Below are positions 14,743 through 23,501 of a stretch of 64,000 nt of DNA, piece after piece (the stretch's first letter is position 1; every line of letters begins with the position of its first letter). The notes beneath the pieces are model-generated. The model did no database searches, was not told the DNA's origin, and was given only the letters and a program-made list of their open reading frames with translations. Source of the stretch: Cytophagales bacterium (GTDB lineage Bacteria; Bacteroidota; Bacteroidia; Cytophagales; Spirosomataceae); contig RDXN01000042.1 in NCBI GenBank assembly GCA_004292855.1, positions 1-64,000 on the forward strand, given 5' to 3'. A program made the translations under genes and the position numbers.

Positions 14743-17691
14743 ATGACACATACTTTACTGAAACCTACTAATTGCAAAGGCTCTTTTTCCTGCTTCTATT
14801 TGCTCTTCGCCCTGTTCCTGCTGATAACGGCAGGTAACAAAGTACAGGCACAGAGCACGGGTGTTGTTCGAGGAGTTATTTCTCAGGTCGACGAGAAGGG
14901 CGAACCGATTCCAGGGGTAACTATTCTCGTTAAAGGTACGCTGCTCGGTGTGGCGACCCATGCCGATGGTAGCTTTGTGCTAACACGAGTACCAGCCGGT
15001 GGACAAACGCTGGTTATTTCGGCACTGGGTTACACGTCGGCAGAGATGCCGGTTACGGTGGTAGCCGGGCGTGAAGTTCAGGCTAACCTGGGCCTCAAAA
15101 GTCAATCGACGCAGTTGGGCGAAGTGGTGGTAACGGGCCTGCGCCGGACCCAGCTCGAATCCATCAGCCGCAAGCGGCAGGCACTCAATACCCGCGAGGT
15201 TATCACGTCGGACGATTTGGGCCGCCTGCCCGACATCAACGTGGCCGAGGCTACGCAGCGCGTGGCGGGGGTGAACATCGAAACGAACCGGGGTGAAGGT
15301 CAATTTGTGTCGATCCGGGGGGTGCAGCCTGCTCTCAACAACGTAACCCTGAATAACACCAACATTGCCTCGACCAGCAACAGCCGCGCTACCCCGCTCG
15401 ACCTGATGCCAACCGAAATCATTTCGAGCATCGAGGTGATCAAAACCAACACGCCCGACATGGAGGGCAACGCCATTGGCGGCACCGTGAACATTAATAC
15501 GGTGTCGGCATTTGACAAAAAGAAGCCGTTCATGGTCTTGTCGGTTGACGGCTTAGTACAAACGCAACAGGTTGATCTTACGGGTTTTGATCGCGTTCGT
15601 GCGCCATTCCGGGGGGCTGTGACGGCGGGCAAACGGTTTGGCAAACAAGAGAAATTTGGTGCTGTTGTTTCGGCCAACTTCTTCCGGCGCGATTTTAGTG
15701 CGTCGATCCTCGATCCCGACGGCTGGGTGTTCAACCGGTACTTCTACCCGAACGAAATTGAGCTGCAAATCGAAGATATTGAGCGCGACCGGGCCAGCGT
15801 TTCGGCTGATTTTGAGTATCGCGCTACGCCCAACAACTCGGTGTATCTGAAAACGCTCTACACCCGTACCAACGAAGTTCAGAAAAATTCGGAGTTTGAA
15901 TTGACTATGCAGATTGGGGCGGCCCTCCCGCTGGAGCAAACGCCAACATCGGGCCGGTTTGCACGCGGATCGGGTGAGTTGGACCAGGCTTACACCAACG
16001 AAATCGAGAATCTGAGCAGCTACACCTTTGGCACGCGCAACCGGTTTGGCAAACTCTCGACCGATGTGTATGGCACCTACTCGCGGGCGGCTACGACCCT
16101 CAATAACTTCGATGCCACGTTTGAGAACCCAACCGACACCGAGCCGCGCCTATCGCTTCGGTACAACACGGCCCCGTATTTTTTCGAGATTTTGCCCGAA
16201 GATCCTGCCTTCGCCAGCAACCCCGAAATCTACAAACTCCGCAACCTGAACTTCACCAGCGGAACTATCGAGGAAAACCTGCGGGAAATCAGTGCCGACC
16301 TCCGCTATGATTTGAAGCTGGGGGCCACACCAGCGTACATCAAGTTCGGTGGTCGCTACCGGGATCGGTCGAAGATTGTTGATCGCTCGCGGGATTCCTA
16401 CGATTTGAGTTTTGGCGGGGTTACCGTTCCTAACAACAATGCCTATTCGCTCACTCCGTTTTTCTTCCCGGTTTCGGTGCCTGCTCAGGGCGGTGCGCAA
16501 CCGTTCGTACACGGCGTGGTGAACAAGTTTAAAGAGTTTATCGAAACGCCGGGCGTGATTCAGAACCGTCAACGGTTGATTTACGATACTCTCGTCACCC
16601 AGCAGCAAATGTATGTCAACGACATCAACAACAGCGAGGGCGTACTGGCGGGCTACGCGATGGGCGTGATCGATTTCCGCAAGCTGACGATCATCGCCGG
16701 TCTGCGCATGGAGCAAACAACCACCGAATCGAACCGGACGGCGACAACTCAGTTTCGGGGGCGGCTGGTGCCATCGAACGTCTTCCTGAGGAATACCTAT
16801 ACGAGCCTGCTGCCTTCGATTCAATTGAAATATAACCTCACGTCGAAGTTCCTGATTCGGGCCGCTTGGACTAACACCCTGGGTCGCCCCGATTATTCGG
16901 CACTTGCGGCCACGTCGGTCTTCAACTACGCGGCCACCTCGAACACCGCTGTTTTTACTGGTTCGCTGGCCTTGGCAAACCCCGACCTGAGACCGTATGA
17001 GTCGAGCAACTTCGATTTGTCGTTCGAGAATTATTTCCCATCGGGCGGTATCGTTGCCGTTGGAGGTTTTTATAAACGAGTCGACAACCAGATTTATCGG
17101 ATTCAGGACATCCTGCGTAACACACAATACGACGGGAAAACGTTTGAGCAACTGACAGTGACGCAAAACGTGAATGCCGACGCGGCTGATTTGTATGGTG
17201 TCGAGTTTACGTACGATCAGGCGTTTACGTTCTTGCCTAAGTTTCTGGAAGGCTTGGGCTTGAGTGCTAACTTTGCCCTAATTGGCTCACGAGTTTCGTT
17301 GCCAAACCGCTCCAACGAAGATTTGCCATTGCTTCGGCAGGCCAGCAATGTGTATAACGCAGCTTTGTATTATCAGAAACGGGGCTTTGAATTCCGCTTC
17401 GCTACCAGCCACCGCAGTGCGTACCTGACCGAAGCAGCCAATGCGACCGGCTACACGGCTGCTCTGGCTGCTGGCGTGGCCCTGAGCGAGTTTGACCGCT
17501 ACGATGCCGCCCGCACGACCTACGACGTGACAGCGAGCCAGTTTTTGTACAAAAAGAAACTGCGTATTTTGGCCCAGGTGCGTAACCTGACCAACGCCCC
17601 CGAAGCGGGTTATCAGGGCAATGTCAATCGCTACGACCGTCACGACCTGACGGGCCGCAGCTACTTCCTGGGCGTGTCGCTGAATCTGTAA
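14743..17691 (+). CDS. TonB-dependent outer-membrane receptor with N-terminal CarboxypepD-like domain
   Basis: A 982-residue energised outer-membrane transporter. Order: signal peptide ending in NKVQA; a carboxypeptidase-regulatory-like beta domain (GVTILVKGTLLGVATHADGS, about residues 55-110); plug (about 140-260) with DINVAEATQRVAGVNIE and FVSIRGVQPALNNV; then a 22-strand-type barrel ending in GRSYFLGVSLNL. This is the long TBDT layout seen in Bacteroidota and in iron or phosphate-source receptors, not a clear SusC, and no SusD partner follows. The next gene in the same direction encodes a secreted phosphatase, so a phosphorylated or phosphate-yielding substrate is a reasonable guess. Confidence 0.92.
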   Translation: MTHTLLKPTNCKGSFSCFYLLFALFLLITAGNKVQAQSTGVVRGVISQVDEKGEPIPGVTILVKGTLLGVATHADGSFVLTRVPAGGQTLVISALGYTSAEMPVTVVAGREVQANLGLKSQSTQLGEVVVTGLRRTQLESISRKRQALNTREVITSDDLGRLPDINVAEATQRVAGVNIETNRGEGQFVSIRGVQPALNNVTLNNTNIASTSNSRATPLDLMPTEIISSIEVIKTNTPDMEGNAIGGTVNINTVSAFDKKKPFMVLSVDGLVQTQQVDLTGFDRVRAPFRGAVTAGKRFGKQEKFGAVVSANFFRRDFSASILDPDGWVFNRYFYPNEIELQIEDIERDRASVSADFEYRATPNNSVYLKTLYTRTNEVQKNSEFELTMQIGAALPLEQTPTSGRFARGSGELDQAYTNEIENLSSYTFGTRNRFGKLSTDVYGTYSRAATTLNNFDATFENPTDTEPRLSLRYNTAPYFFEILPEDPAFASNPEIYKLRNLNFTSGTIEENLREISADLRYDLKLGATPAYIKFGGRYRDRSKIVDRSRDSYDLSFGGVTVPNNNAYSLTPFFFPVSVPAQGGAQPFVHGVVNKFKEFIETPGVIQNRQRLIYDTLVTQQQMYVNDINNSEGVLAGYAMGVIDFRKLTIIAGLRMEQTTTESNRTATTQFRGRLVPSNVFLRNTYTSLLPSIQLKYNLTSKFLIRAAWTNTLGRPDYSALAATSVFNYAATSNTAVFTGSLALANPDLRPYESSNFDLSFENYFPSGGIVAVGGFYKRVDNQIYRIQDILRNTQYDGKTFEQLTVTQNVNADAADLYGVEFTYDQAFTFLPKFLEGLGLSANFALIGSRVSLPNRSNEDLPLLRQASNVYNAALYYQKRGFEFRFATSHRSAYLTEAANATGYTAALAAGVALSEFDRYDAARTTYDVTASQFLYKKKLRILAQVRNLTNAPEAGYQGNVNRYDRHDLTGRSYFLGVSLNL

Positions 17692-17704
17692 GAAGTACGT
17701 TTCA

Positions 17705-17789
17705 TGTCATCCCGAAGAATGAGGAATCTACTCTATCAAGGCCCAACTTGACGTTACGCGAGGTAGATCCCTCATTCTTCGGGATGACA
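17705..17789. repeat. GTCATCCC-type inverted repeat, copy 1
   Basis: Two 27-bp arms (17705-17731 and 17763-17789), starting TGTCATCCCGAAGAATGAGG and its complement, with one mismatch and a 31-base spacer. It belongs to the same family as the repeat at 22337-22427. Confidence 0.95.
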
Positions 17790-17805
17790 AAAACCAACTC
17801 AATCC

Positions 17806-19209
17806 ATGAAGTATCTACCTCTATTTTTAGGCGTTGTGGCGGGTTTTTCCTGCTTCGGTCAGCAGGACCCGCGCCCCGACAAGCCCGTTTTCCACAAACG
17901 CTGGACCCTGCCTACCGATCAGCCCGACCGGATTATCCTGAACGTAGTTGCTGACCCCACCACGCAACAAAGCGTGACCTGGCGCACAGACACCACCGTT
18001 CGGCAGGGCATCGCCGAGATTGCCGTGGCCGACGCAGCCCCGCGCTTCATGCGGAATGCGACCCAAATCAACGCCAAAACAGAACGCCTGGATGTGAGCG
18101 CGGTGAAAGGGGCCGAGGTAGTGGCCCAGTATCATTCGGCCACGTTTACGAACCTTAAACCCGATGTGTTATACGCTTATCGTGTGGGCGATGGTACGCA
18201 TTGGAGCGAGTGGTTCCAGTTTCGGACGGCGAGTCAGCAGGCCAAACCGTTCGCGTTTCTGTATGTAGGCGATGCCCAAAATTATATTCTCGAACTCTGG
18301 TCGAGACTCATCCGGGCTGGATTCAGTAAAGCTCCTGATGCGCGGTTCATCATCCACGCGGGCGACCTCGTTTCGGAGGCCCACAGCGAACGGCAGTGGC
18401 ACGAGTGGTTTACGGCGGGTGGCTGGATTCACGGTATGGTTCCGAGTATGCCCGTTCCGGGAAACCACGAGTACCGCCCGGCCACCCCTACCGACGAAGC
18501 CGCCAAGGAAACACGGCTTTCGGTGCAGTGGCAACCGCAGTTTACGTTGCCCCGGAACGGCCCGGCAGGTTTAGGCTTAGACGAAACCACGTATTGGTTC
18601 GATTATCAGGGCGTTCGGTTTGTTGCTCTAAACTCAAATCGGAAGCATGAAGAACAAGCCGTTTGGCTCGACTCGTTGCTGGCCAAAAACCCGAACAAAT
18701 GGACGGTCGTCAGTTTTCACCACCCCATTTTTTCGACGGCCAAAGAGCGCGACAACATCAAGCTTCGGGAGTTGTGGAAGCCGATTTTCGATAAATACGG
18801 CGTCGATTTGGTCTTGCAGGGGCACGATCACACCTATGCACGTGGCATGGCAGGACCAACCACGCGAAACGTTGTGAGTGGTACCAACGCCCGCGACAAA
18901 CAAACAGGAACCGTTTACGTGGTATCGGTGAGTGGCGGCAAGATGTACAACTTCAAGAAGGATGCCTGGGATAAATACGACGCCAAATTGAACCGTCGGG
19001 CCGAAAACACGCAACTGTTTCAGGTGATCCGGGTCGACGGAAACAAGCTTCAATACCAGGCGTTTACGGCCACGGGCGATCTGTACGATGCCTTCGATAT
19101 TGTTAAAGGGGCCAAAAAGGGAGCTTCCCAGTTTATCGAGCGGGGAGGCAGTGCCGTTGCCGAACGAAACCACGAGAACACGATCCCTTACGACAAGCAG
19201 GACAAATAA
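17806..19209 (+). CDS. Secreted purple-acid-phosphatase-like metallophosphoesterase
   Basis: A 467-residue exported hydrolase. A signal peptide ends at CFGQ. An N-terminal fibronectin-like domain typical of purple acid phosphatases (about residues 45-140) is followed by a calcineurin-type core with metal motifs YVGDAQ, HAGDLVSEAH, PVPGNHEY, SFHHPIF and QGHDHTYARG. The Tyr that gives purple enzymes their colour normally follows GDL (GDxxY), but here the run is GDLVSEA, so the metal pair may differ from the Fe(III) type. It probably frees phosphate from esters in the periplasm or outside, and is likely transcribed with the TonB receptor. Confidence 0.88.
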   Translation: MKYLPLFLGVVAGFSCFGQQDPRPDKPVFHKRWTLPTDQPDRIILNVVADPTTQQSVTWRTDTTVRQGIAEIAVADAAPRFMRNATQINAKTERLDVSAVKGAEVVAQYHSATFTNLKPDVLYAYRVGDGTHWSEWFQFRTASQQAKPFAFLYVGDAQNYILELWSRLIRAGFSKAPDARFIIHAGDLVSEAHSERQWHEWFTAGGWIHGMVPSMPVPGNHEYRPATPTDEAAKETRLSVQWQPQFTLPRNGPAGLGLDETTYWFDYQGVRFVALNSNRKHEEQAVWLDSLLAKNPNKWTVVSFHHPIFSTAKERDNIKLRELWKPIFDKYGVDLVLQGHDHTYARGMAGPTTRNVVSGTNARDKQTGTVYVVSVSGGKMYNFKKDAWDKYDAKLNRRAENTQLFQVIRVDGNKLQYQAFTATGDLYDAFDIVKGAKKGASQFIERGGSAVAERNHENTIPYDKQDK

Positions 19210-19210
19210 T

Positions 19211-20449
19211 TTACCGGTCGTACTTCACTTGAAAAACGCGCAAATCAGGTCGCCATTGGCGTTTGCGCTTGGCGTCGTAATCGAAAATAACGCGGCCCAG
19301 GTTGCCCATGAACGGAAAGCCAACGGAGTCATAGTCGTACTTGTTGTCGTTGAAAACCCCATCGGAGTTGCAGGCAATTACCACCGATAGCATAAACTCG
19401 ACACCGCGCTCAAAATCAACGATATACGCATTGTCGATCAGGTAGCCGTAGGCATCACCCACCTTATTGAAAATACGGATCGACTTAGGGAATGATTCTT
19501 TGTGATCGCCCGTGAGCAGAAACTTGCAGTAGCTGTCGTAGTACGTTGAGTCATACTGGGGATAAGTGGTCTCGCGGGGAAGTTGCGAGAGGTACTGTCG
19601 CAGAAACGCGTAGTCGTTGGGCGTGAAGTTGAACCGGCTCTTTGGTGGCACGGCGTCGGGAAACAGCACGGCCTTGAGCATGGCCTGTTGATCCTCAAGC
19701 GCGAAGAAATTTTTGTCGGTAAAATCGAACGGCTGCCTGATGAGCGAGTCGCGACGCATAAAGCCGATGCCCCGCCGAATCGCGCTGTCGGGCCGGAACG
19801 AGCGCGTACCGACCTGTGCCGGTTGAGCATACAGTGTTTTGCCATCGCGTACAAACCGGATGGGGTTGGTGTGGGCATTCTGGTCGGCGTTCATAGGCGA
19901 CTCCAGCCGATGAACAATCCGCAAATTTCGGTAGCCTTTGCGGTACAGCCGCTCATTGATAGCGGTTTGGCCTACAAACTCGTAAAGTCGATTGAAGGCG
20001 TCGTTGTCGCTGACGAGCAGGATCTTTTTGGCGTAATGCTCCACCGAAGGCAGTCCGTTTTGGGCGGTCATGTCGGTCAACACACGCGACTGCCGGGCAT
20101 AGGCCGAGTCCGTAAGCATGGGGGTGCTGCGCGTGAGGTCGGGGTGGGTTTTCTTTAGCTCATTTAGTTTCTCCAGGGCTAGTAAGACCGCCGGAAACTT
20201 CACCGTACTGGCCGGGTAGAAATACCGCTTCTTGTCGAGTTTGTAGCCATACGACCGAAATGTAGGCCGGTTTTGGGCGTCCCGGTCGATCTGCGTGTAC
20301 AAAATCTGCACGTCGTACACGTCGGGGCGGCTCGTCACGCTCCGAAATAGTTCGGGCGATTTTTTGAGCAGGCCTTCGATCAGGTTTTTACGCTGCGCGA
20401 AGGTGGGGAGCGTGAGGAGAAGGGTTACAAGTATAAGAAAGTGGCGCAT
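19211..20449 (-). CDS. Exported serine hydrolase of the class A beta-lactamase fold
   Basis: A 412-residue exported protein with signal peptide LILVTLLLTLPTFA. The active-site blocks of the beta-lactamase/transpeptidase fold are visible: SxxK as YPASTVKFPA near residue 80, SDN as LLVSDNDAFNRLYE, and a KVG variant of the KTG triad in FNKVGDAYGY. The long insertions and Bacteroidota-style sequence speak for a generic serine hydrolase or peptidase rather than a drug-resistance beta-lactamase. It converges on the phosphatase gene with a one-base gap and no terminator. A one-mismatch -7 box is present at 20533-20540. Confidence 0.8.
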   Translation of the reverse strand: MRHFLILVTLLLTLPTFAQRKNLIEGLLKKSPELFRSVTSRPDVYDVQILYTQIDRDAQNRPTFRSYGYKLDKKRYFYPASTVKFPAVLLALEKLNELKKTHPDLTRSTPMLTDSAYARQSRVLTDMTAQNGLPSVEHYAKKILLVSDNDAFNRLYEFVGQTAINERLYRKGYRNLRIVHRLESPMNADQNAHTNPIRFVRDGKTLYAQPAQVGTRSFRPDSAIRRGIGFMRRDSLIRQPFDFTDKNFFALEDQQAMLKAVLFPDAVPPKSRFNFTPNDYAFLRQYLSQLPRETTYPQYDSTYYDSYCKFLLTGDHKESFPKSIRIFNKVGDAYGYLIDNAYIVDFERGVEFMLSVVIACNSDGVFNDNKYDYDSVGFPFMGNLGRVIFDYDAKRKRQWRPDLRVFQVKYDR

Positions 20450-20476
20450 GGGCAGTGAGGTTGCTGGGCTTGCGTA

Positions 20477-20530
20477 GTGTCAGGTCGGAATGTCCCGGCG
20501 GGGAACCGCGGATCACCCCCGACCTGACAC
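20477..20530. repeat. Inverted repeat upstream of the serine hydrolase gene
   Basis: Perfect 12-bp arms GTGTCAGGTCGG (20477-20488) and CCGACCTGACAC (20519-20530) flank a GC-rich spacer. It lies between the serine hydrolase start and the SDR stop, so it may be the SDR terminator or a hydrolase leader structure. Confidence 0.85.
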
Positions 20531-20545
20531 CACGAAGATACAACC

Positions 20546-21307
20546 TTACACGTTAATCCCGCCCGCCACTTCAATGCGTTGCCCGTTAATCCAGCGGGCA
20601 TCGTCGGTGCAGAGAAACGCCACCACGCCACCAATGTCGTCGGCGTTACCGACCCGGTTCAGGGGCGACAAGCTCGACAGAAAGCCTTTCATCTGCGCAT
20701 TATTGCGAATGGCCGCGTCGTTGAAGTCGGTCTCAATGGGTCCGGGGGCCACAATATTGCAGCGAATGCCTCTGGCTCCTAACTCTTTAGCCCAGCATTT
20801 GGTGAGTACTTCCATCGCACCTTTCATCGACGAATAGACTGAGTAACCCGGAATGGCGAAGCGCGTGGTGCCGCTGCTGATATTCACAATGCCACCCCCG
20901 TCGTTCAGGTGAGGCAACAGCTTTTGGGTTAGGAAGAACACGCCTTTGTAATGCACGTTCATGAACTCATCAAAGAGTTCTTCGGTCAAGGTAGCAAACG
21001 GTACAGTAGCTCCCATTCCGGCGTTATTCACCAGATAGTCGATGCCAGTCGCGTTCAGGCGTGTCTTGAGCACGTCGGCCACGGCCCCCACAAAGGCGTC
21101 GAGGCCCGACAGATCGGCGAGGTTGAGCGGCAGGGCCACGGCTTGTTGGCCGAGAGCTTCGATTTCGCGCACCACGGCGTCGGCTTCGTGTTGTTGGCTG
21201 CGGTAGGTCAGAATTACGTTGTGGCCTTTTTTAGCCAGACTCAGGGCCATGTCTTTGCCGAGGCCACGGCTTCCGCCCGTAACGAGGGCTAAGGTTGATT
21301 GATTCAT
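20546..21307 (-). CDS. Short-chain dehydrogenase/reductase
   Basis: A 253-residue cytoplasmic NAD(P)-dependent oxidoreductase of the classical SDR type. The cofactor loop is ALVTGGSRGLGKDMA, with NNAGMGA, the catalytic NISSGTTRFAIPGYSVYSS containing Ser and Tyr, and the K of SMKGA; the C-terminal part has VAPGPIETDF and INGQRIEVAGGI. Substrate unknown. An upstream ATG at 21331 is in frame, but the ATG at 21307 follows the -7 box by a normal distance and fits the family. The AraC regulator upstream on the same strand is the likely controller. Confidence 0.88.
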   Translation of the reverse strand: MNQSTLALVTGGSRGLGKDMALSLAKKGHNVILTYRSQQHEADAVVREIEALGQQAVALPLNLADLSGLDAFVGAVADVLKTRLNATGIDYLVNNAGMGATVPFATLTEELFDEFMNVHYKGVFFLTQKLLPHLNDGGGIVNISSGTTRFAIPGYSVYSSMKGAMEVLTKCWAKELGARGIRCNIVAPGPIETDFNDAAIRNNAQMKGFLSSLSPLNRVGNADDIGGVVAFLCTDDARWINGQRIEVAGGINV

Positions 21308-21328
21308 GATGGTTTGATTTTGACAGGA

Positions 21329-21336
21329 CAAAGGTA
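21329..21336 (-). promoter_or_regulatory. Putative -7 box for the SDR gene
   Basis: Read on the minus strand the box is TACCTTTG, 21 bases before the SDR start codon, in the 86-base gap below the AraC gene. Confidence 0.55.
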
Positions 21337-21393
21337 CCCGTGCATCTTCCCTCCCCGTTTGCGCGAATCAATCGAAAGGTTGCAAAAATCAAA

Positions 21394-22305
21394 TCAGGCC
21401 CGAAAAACGAGCGGAGCCAGCGTGGTATGCTTCTTGAAGAAATTGGAAAAGTGCGCCACCTCATCGAAACCCAGGCTGTAGGCAATCTCCGACACGTTCC
21501 AGTCGGTTTGCTTGAGAAGAATTTTGGCTTCCTGCACAACCCGGCTCCCGATGAGGTCGGTGGTGGTTTTGCCGGTTTGCTCTTTGAGCACTTTGTTCAG
21601 GTGGTTCACGTGAACGGCCAACCGGGCCGCGTAGTCGTTGGCTGTTCGTAGACCTAATTTCTGATGGGGCGACTCAATCGGGAACTGCCGTTCGAGCAGT
21701 TCGACAAACAACGACGAGATTCGGGTTGCTGCCGAGTGGGTAAACTGTTGTGCTGGAGCGGGTTGCAACTTTTGCCCGTAATGAAGCAATTCGAGCACAT
21801 AGGTTCGGAGCAGGTCGTACTTAAACGCGTAGTCGGAAGACAATTCTAAATGCATCTTTTCGTACAGAAGAGCCAATTTATCAGCTTGATCGTCAGTTAG
21901 TTGAAAAATCGGAACACACCCCGGCCTGAACAGGGGCAGGTCGTCGAGCACGACGCCCGTTTTGGTGTGGACCATGAAATCGGCGGTGAACACGCAGAAG
22001 TAGCCCGACTGATTTTCGTCCTGCGGCACATAATGGTACGGCACTTTGGGCGTGGCAAATAATAAAGCGTTCTGCTCAATGTCGATCACCTTATCGGCAT
22101 ACTCGGCCCGGTTACGCCCCCGAATCAGGCTGATTTTGTAATAGGCCCGCCGGTTGTAGGGCATGCCCGCGCTGGGATTTCGCTTGAGCCGCGCCCGCAC
22201 TGAACTGATTTCAAACAGGTTGAAATGCCCAATTTCTTTGTTCAGACCTTCGGGCATTTGCAGGGCGGTATCCCGGTAAAATTCCTCTATAGTTTTCGGC
22301 TCCAT
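21394..22305 (-). CDS. AraC-family transcriptional regulator
   Basis: A 303-residue regulator with an N-terminal cupin-like sensor (residues 1 to about 185, including LLFATPKVPYHYVPQDENQS) and a C-terminal AraC DNA-binding domain with two helix-turn-helix units (ARLAVHVNHLNKVLKEQTGK and WNVSEIAYSLGFDEVAHFSN, then FFKKHTTLAPL). Family members of this shape in Bacteroidota often control a nearby oxidoreductase, and an SDR gene follows on the same strand. Its own -7 box TAAGTTTG lies at 22329-22336. Confidence 0.9.
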   Translation of the reverse strand: MEPKTIEEFYRDTALQMPEGLNKEIGHFNLFEISSVRARLKRNPSAGMPYNRRAYYKISLIRGRNRAEYADKVIDIEQNALLFATPKVPYHYVPQDENQSGYFCVFTADFMVHTKTGVVLDDLPLFRPGCVPIFQLTDDQADKLALLYEKMHLELSSDYAFKYDLLRTYVLELLHYGQKLQPAPAQQFTHSAATRISSLFVELLERQFPIESPHQKLGLRTANDYAARLAVHVNHLNKVLKEQTGKTTTDLIGSRVVQEAKILLKQTDWNVSEIAYSLGFDEVAHFSNFFKKHTTLAPLVFRA

Positions 22306-22328
22306 TTGATCGTATTTTTTGCAAAGAT

Positions 22329-22336
22329 CAAACTTA
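22329..22336 (-). promoter_or_regulatory. Putative -7 box for the AraC gene
   Basis: TAAGTTTG on the minus strand, 23 bases from the start codon and directly beside the end of the GTCATCCC repeat at 22337. The -33 region would therefore fall inside the repeat arm. Confidence 0.5.
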
Positions 22337-22427
22337 TTTTGTCATCCCGAGGAACGAGGGATCTAACTTGCTTATTTTCAATTTGGGTGTTTGTAAGCTA
22401 GATCCCTCGTTCCTCGGGATGACAAAA
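22337..22427. repeat. GTCATCCC-type inverted repeat, copy 2
   Basis: Two perfect 29-bp arms (22337-22365 and 22399-22427), starting TTTTGTCATCCCGAGGAACG and its complement, around a 33-base spacer. The right arm encodes the last residues of the aminotransferase gene on the minus strand. Confidence 0.97.
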
Positions 22428-23501
22428 ACCGTTGTAGGCCCCTTTATTTAAACACTCTCCCAGCCGCTCAAAATCCTCGTCTTCATGGAATGCACTCACT
22501 ACCAGCCGCGTGTTGGGTTTGTCCTGCGGGGTTGGGTAGGCAAACGAATAGATCAGGATGTTCCGGGCTAGCAGGGGCGCGTACAGCTCATTATGGTCCG
22601 TATAAAAAACGGGATAGCCAGCAGCCTGTCTAAATAGTCCCGTTGGTCCCAAAACGGCTTCGGCTAGCCGAACATTTCGACTCAGCCGCTCGTGGGCGTC
22701 GGCATATAACGCCCCCGCCCGCCCGAACGCGGCCAACGGAGCCGGGGCCATAGGCGACGCTCCCCCGAAAAACGACGTATGCCGAAGTTTGCCCAGCGTG
22801 TCGGCATCAGAAAGAATCAAGCCCCCCGGCAATCCCATTGCTTTTGCCAGCGAGGCCGTCACAATCAGGCGCACCGAGGGCGGCACCAGCCCCGACAATC
22901 GCGCCCAAACACCCCGACCCTCGTTGCCCAGCACTCCAATCCCGTGCGAATCATCAACAACGAGCGTCAGGGGTCGGTCAGAAGGCAGCATCTTTATCCA
23001 CTCAAAATCGAACATCTCCGAGTGGCCCGCATCAACCGAGTTCAGGGCAATAACCAACGGTCCTTCGGGCAGTTGCGCCATTTGGTCGGGGAGTTGTGCG
23101 GACCAATCGGCAAACGAGCTGGTGGGCATCGCGAGTGTGGGCGTGTGCCAAAGGGCCGGGTGCGTGTGGGGTGCATACACGACCCGCGTGTGCGCCTGCG
23201 AGGCCAGCCATTGCATGACCACCTGCCCGGCCATCATCCCCGACGATACCGTGAGTGCGGCCGGGGCTGAGGTCCATCCGGCCAGAGTTGCTTCCCCCTC
23301 TTCATACACCCGCAGTTGCAGATTCCCATTCCGCGAACTCCCAAACGCCGTACCGTAGCGGCTCATTTCGTCCATGACCAACGCCTGAAAATCCCAATTT
23401 TGGCTCATGCCGAGGTACGATGTCCCCGAAAAAAACAGGTACTCGTGGTCATCAATAGTAATGTGCCGGTTGGGGAGGGAGGTTATAGTTTCAGGTTTCA
23501 A
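22398..23501 (-). CDS. PLP enzyme of the alpha-oxoamine synthase type (AONS-like)
   Basis: A 367-residue fold-type I PLP enzyme resembling 8-amino-7-oxononanoate synthase. Visible marks are GTAFGSSRNGNL, VVDDSHGIGVLGNEGRG (cofactor aspartate region) and TASLAKAMGLPGG with the Schiff-base Lys. It starts inside the last codons of the dipeptide epimerase (4-base overlap), so the two are translated together; this pairing is odd for a biotin enzyme, though bioA is in the window at 37.5 kb. The C-terminus, reading FCHPEERGI, is coded by the repeat arm and is probably not part of the ancestral protein. Confidence 0.8.
   Translation of the reverse strand: MKPETITSLPNRHITIDDHEYLFFSGTSYLGMSQNWDFQALVMDEMSRYGTAFGSSRNGNLQLRVYEEGEATLAGWTSAPAALTVSSGMMAGQVVMQWLASQAHTRVVYAPHTHPALWHTPTLAMPTSSFADWSAQLPDQMAQLPEGPLVIALNSVDAGHSEMFDFEWIKMLPSDRPLTLVVDDSHGIGVLGNEGRGVWARLSGLVPPSVRLIVTASLAKAMGLPGGLILSDADTLGKLRHTSFFGGASPMAPAPLAAFGRAGALYADAHERLSRNVRLAEAVLGPTGLFRQAAGYPVFYTDHNELYAPLLARNILIYSFAYPTPQDKPNTRLVVSAFHEDEDFERLGECLNKGAYNGFCHPEERGI

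Noticed and set aside
16150-17166. A 338-codon open frame on the minus strand inside the TonB receptor gene
   Set aside because: It is the complement of a clear receptor barrel region, has no family features and arises from GC-biased third positions. Many other long opposite-strand frames in the window are of the same kind.
19211-20449. Serine hydrolase as an acquired beta-lactamase
   Set aside because: SxxK and SDN are present, but the KTG is KVG, the protein is much longer than class A enzymes, and it sits among chromosomal genes with the same base use.
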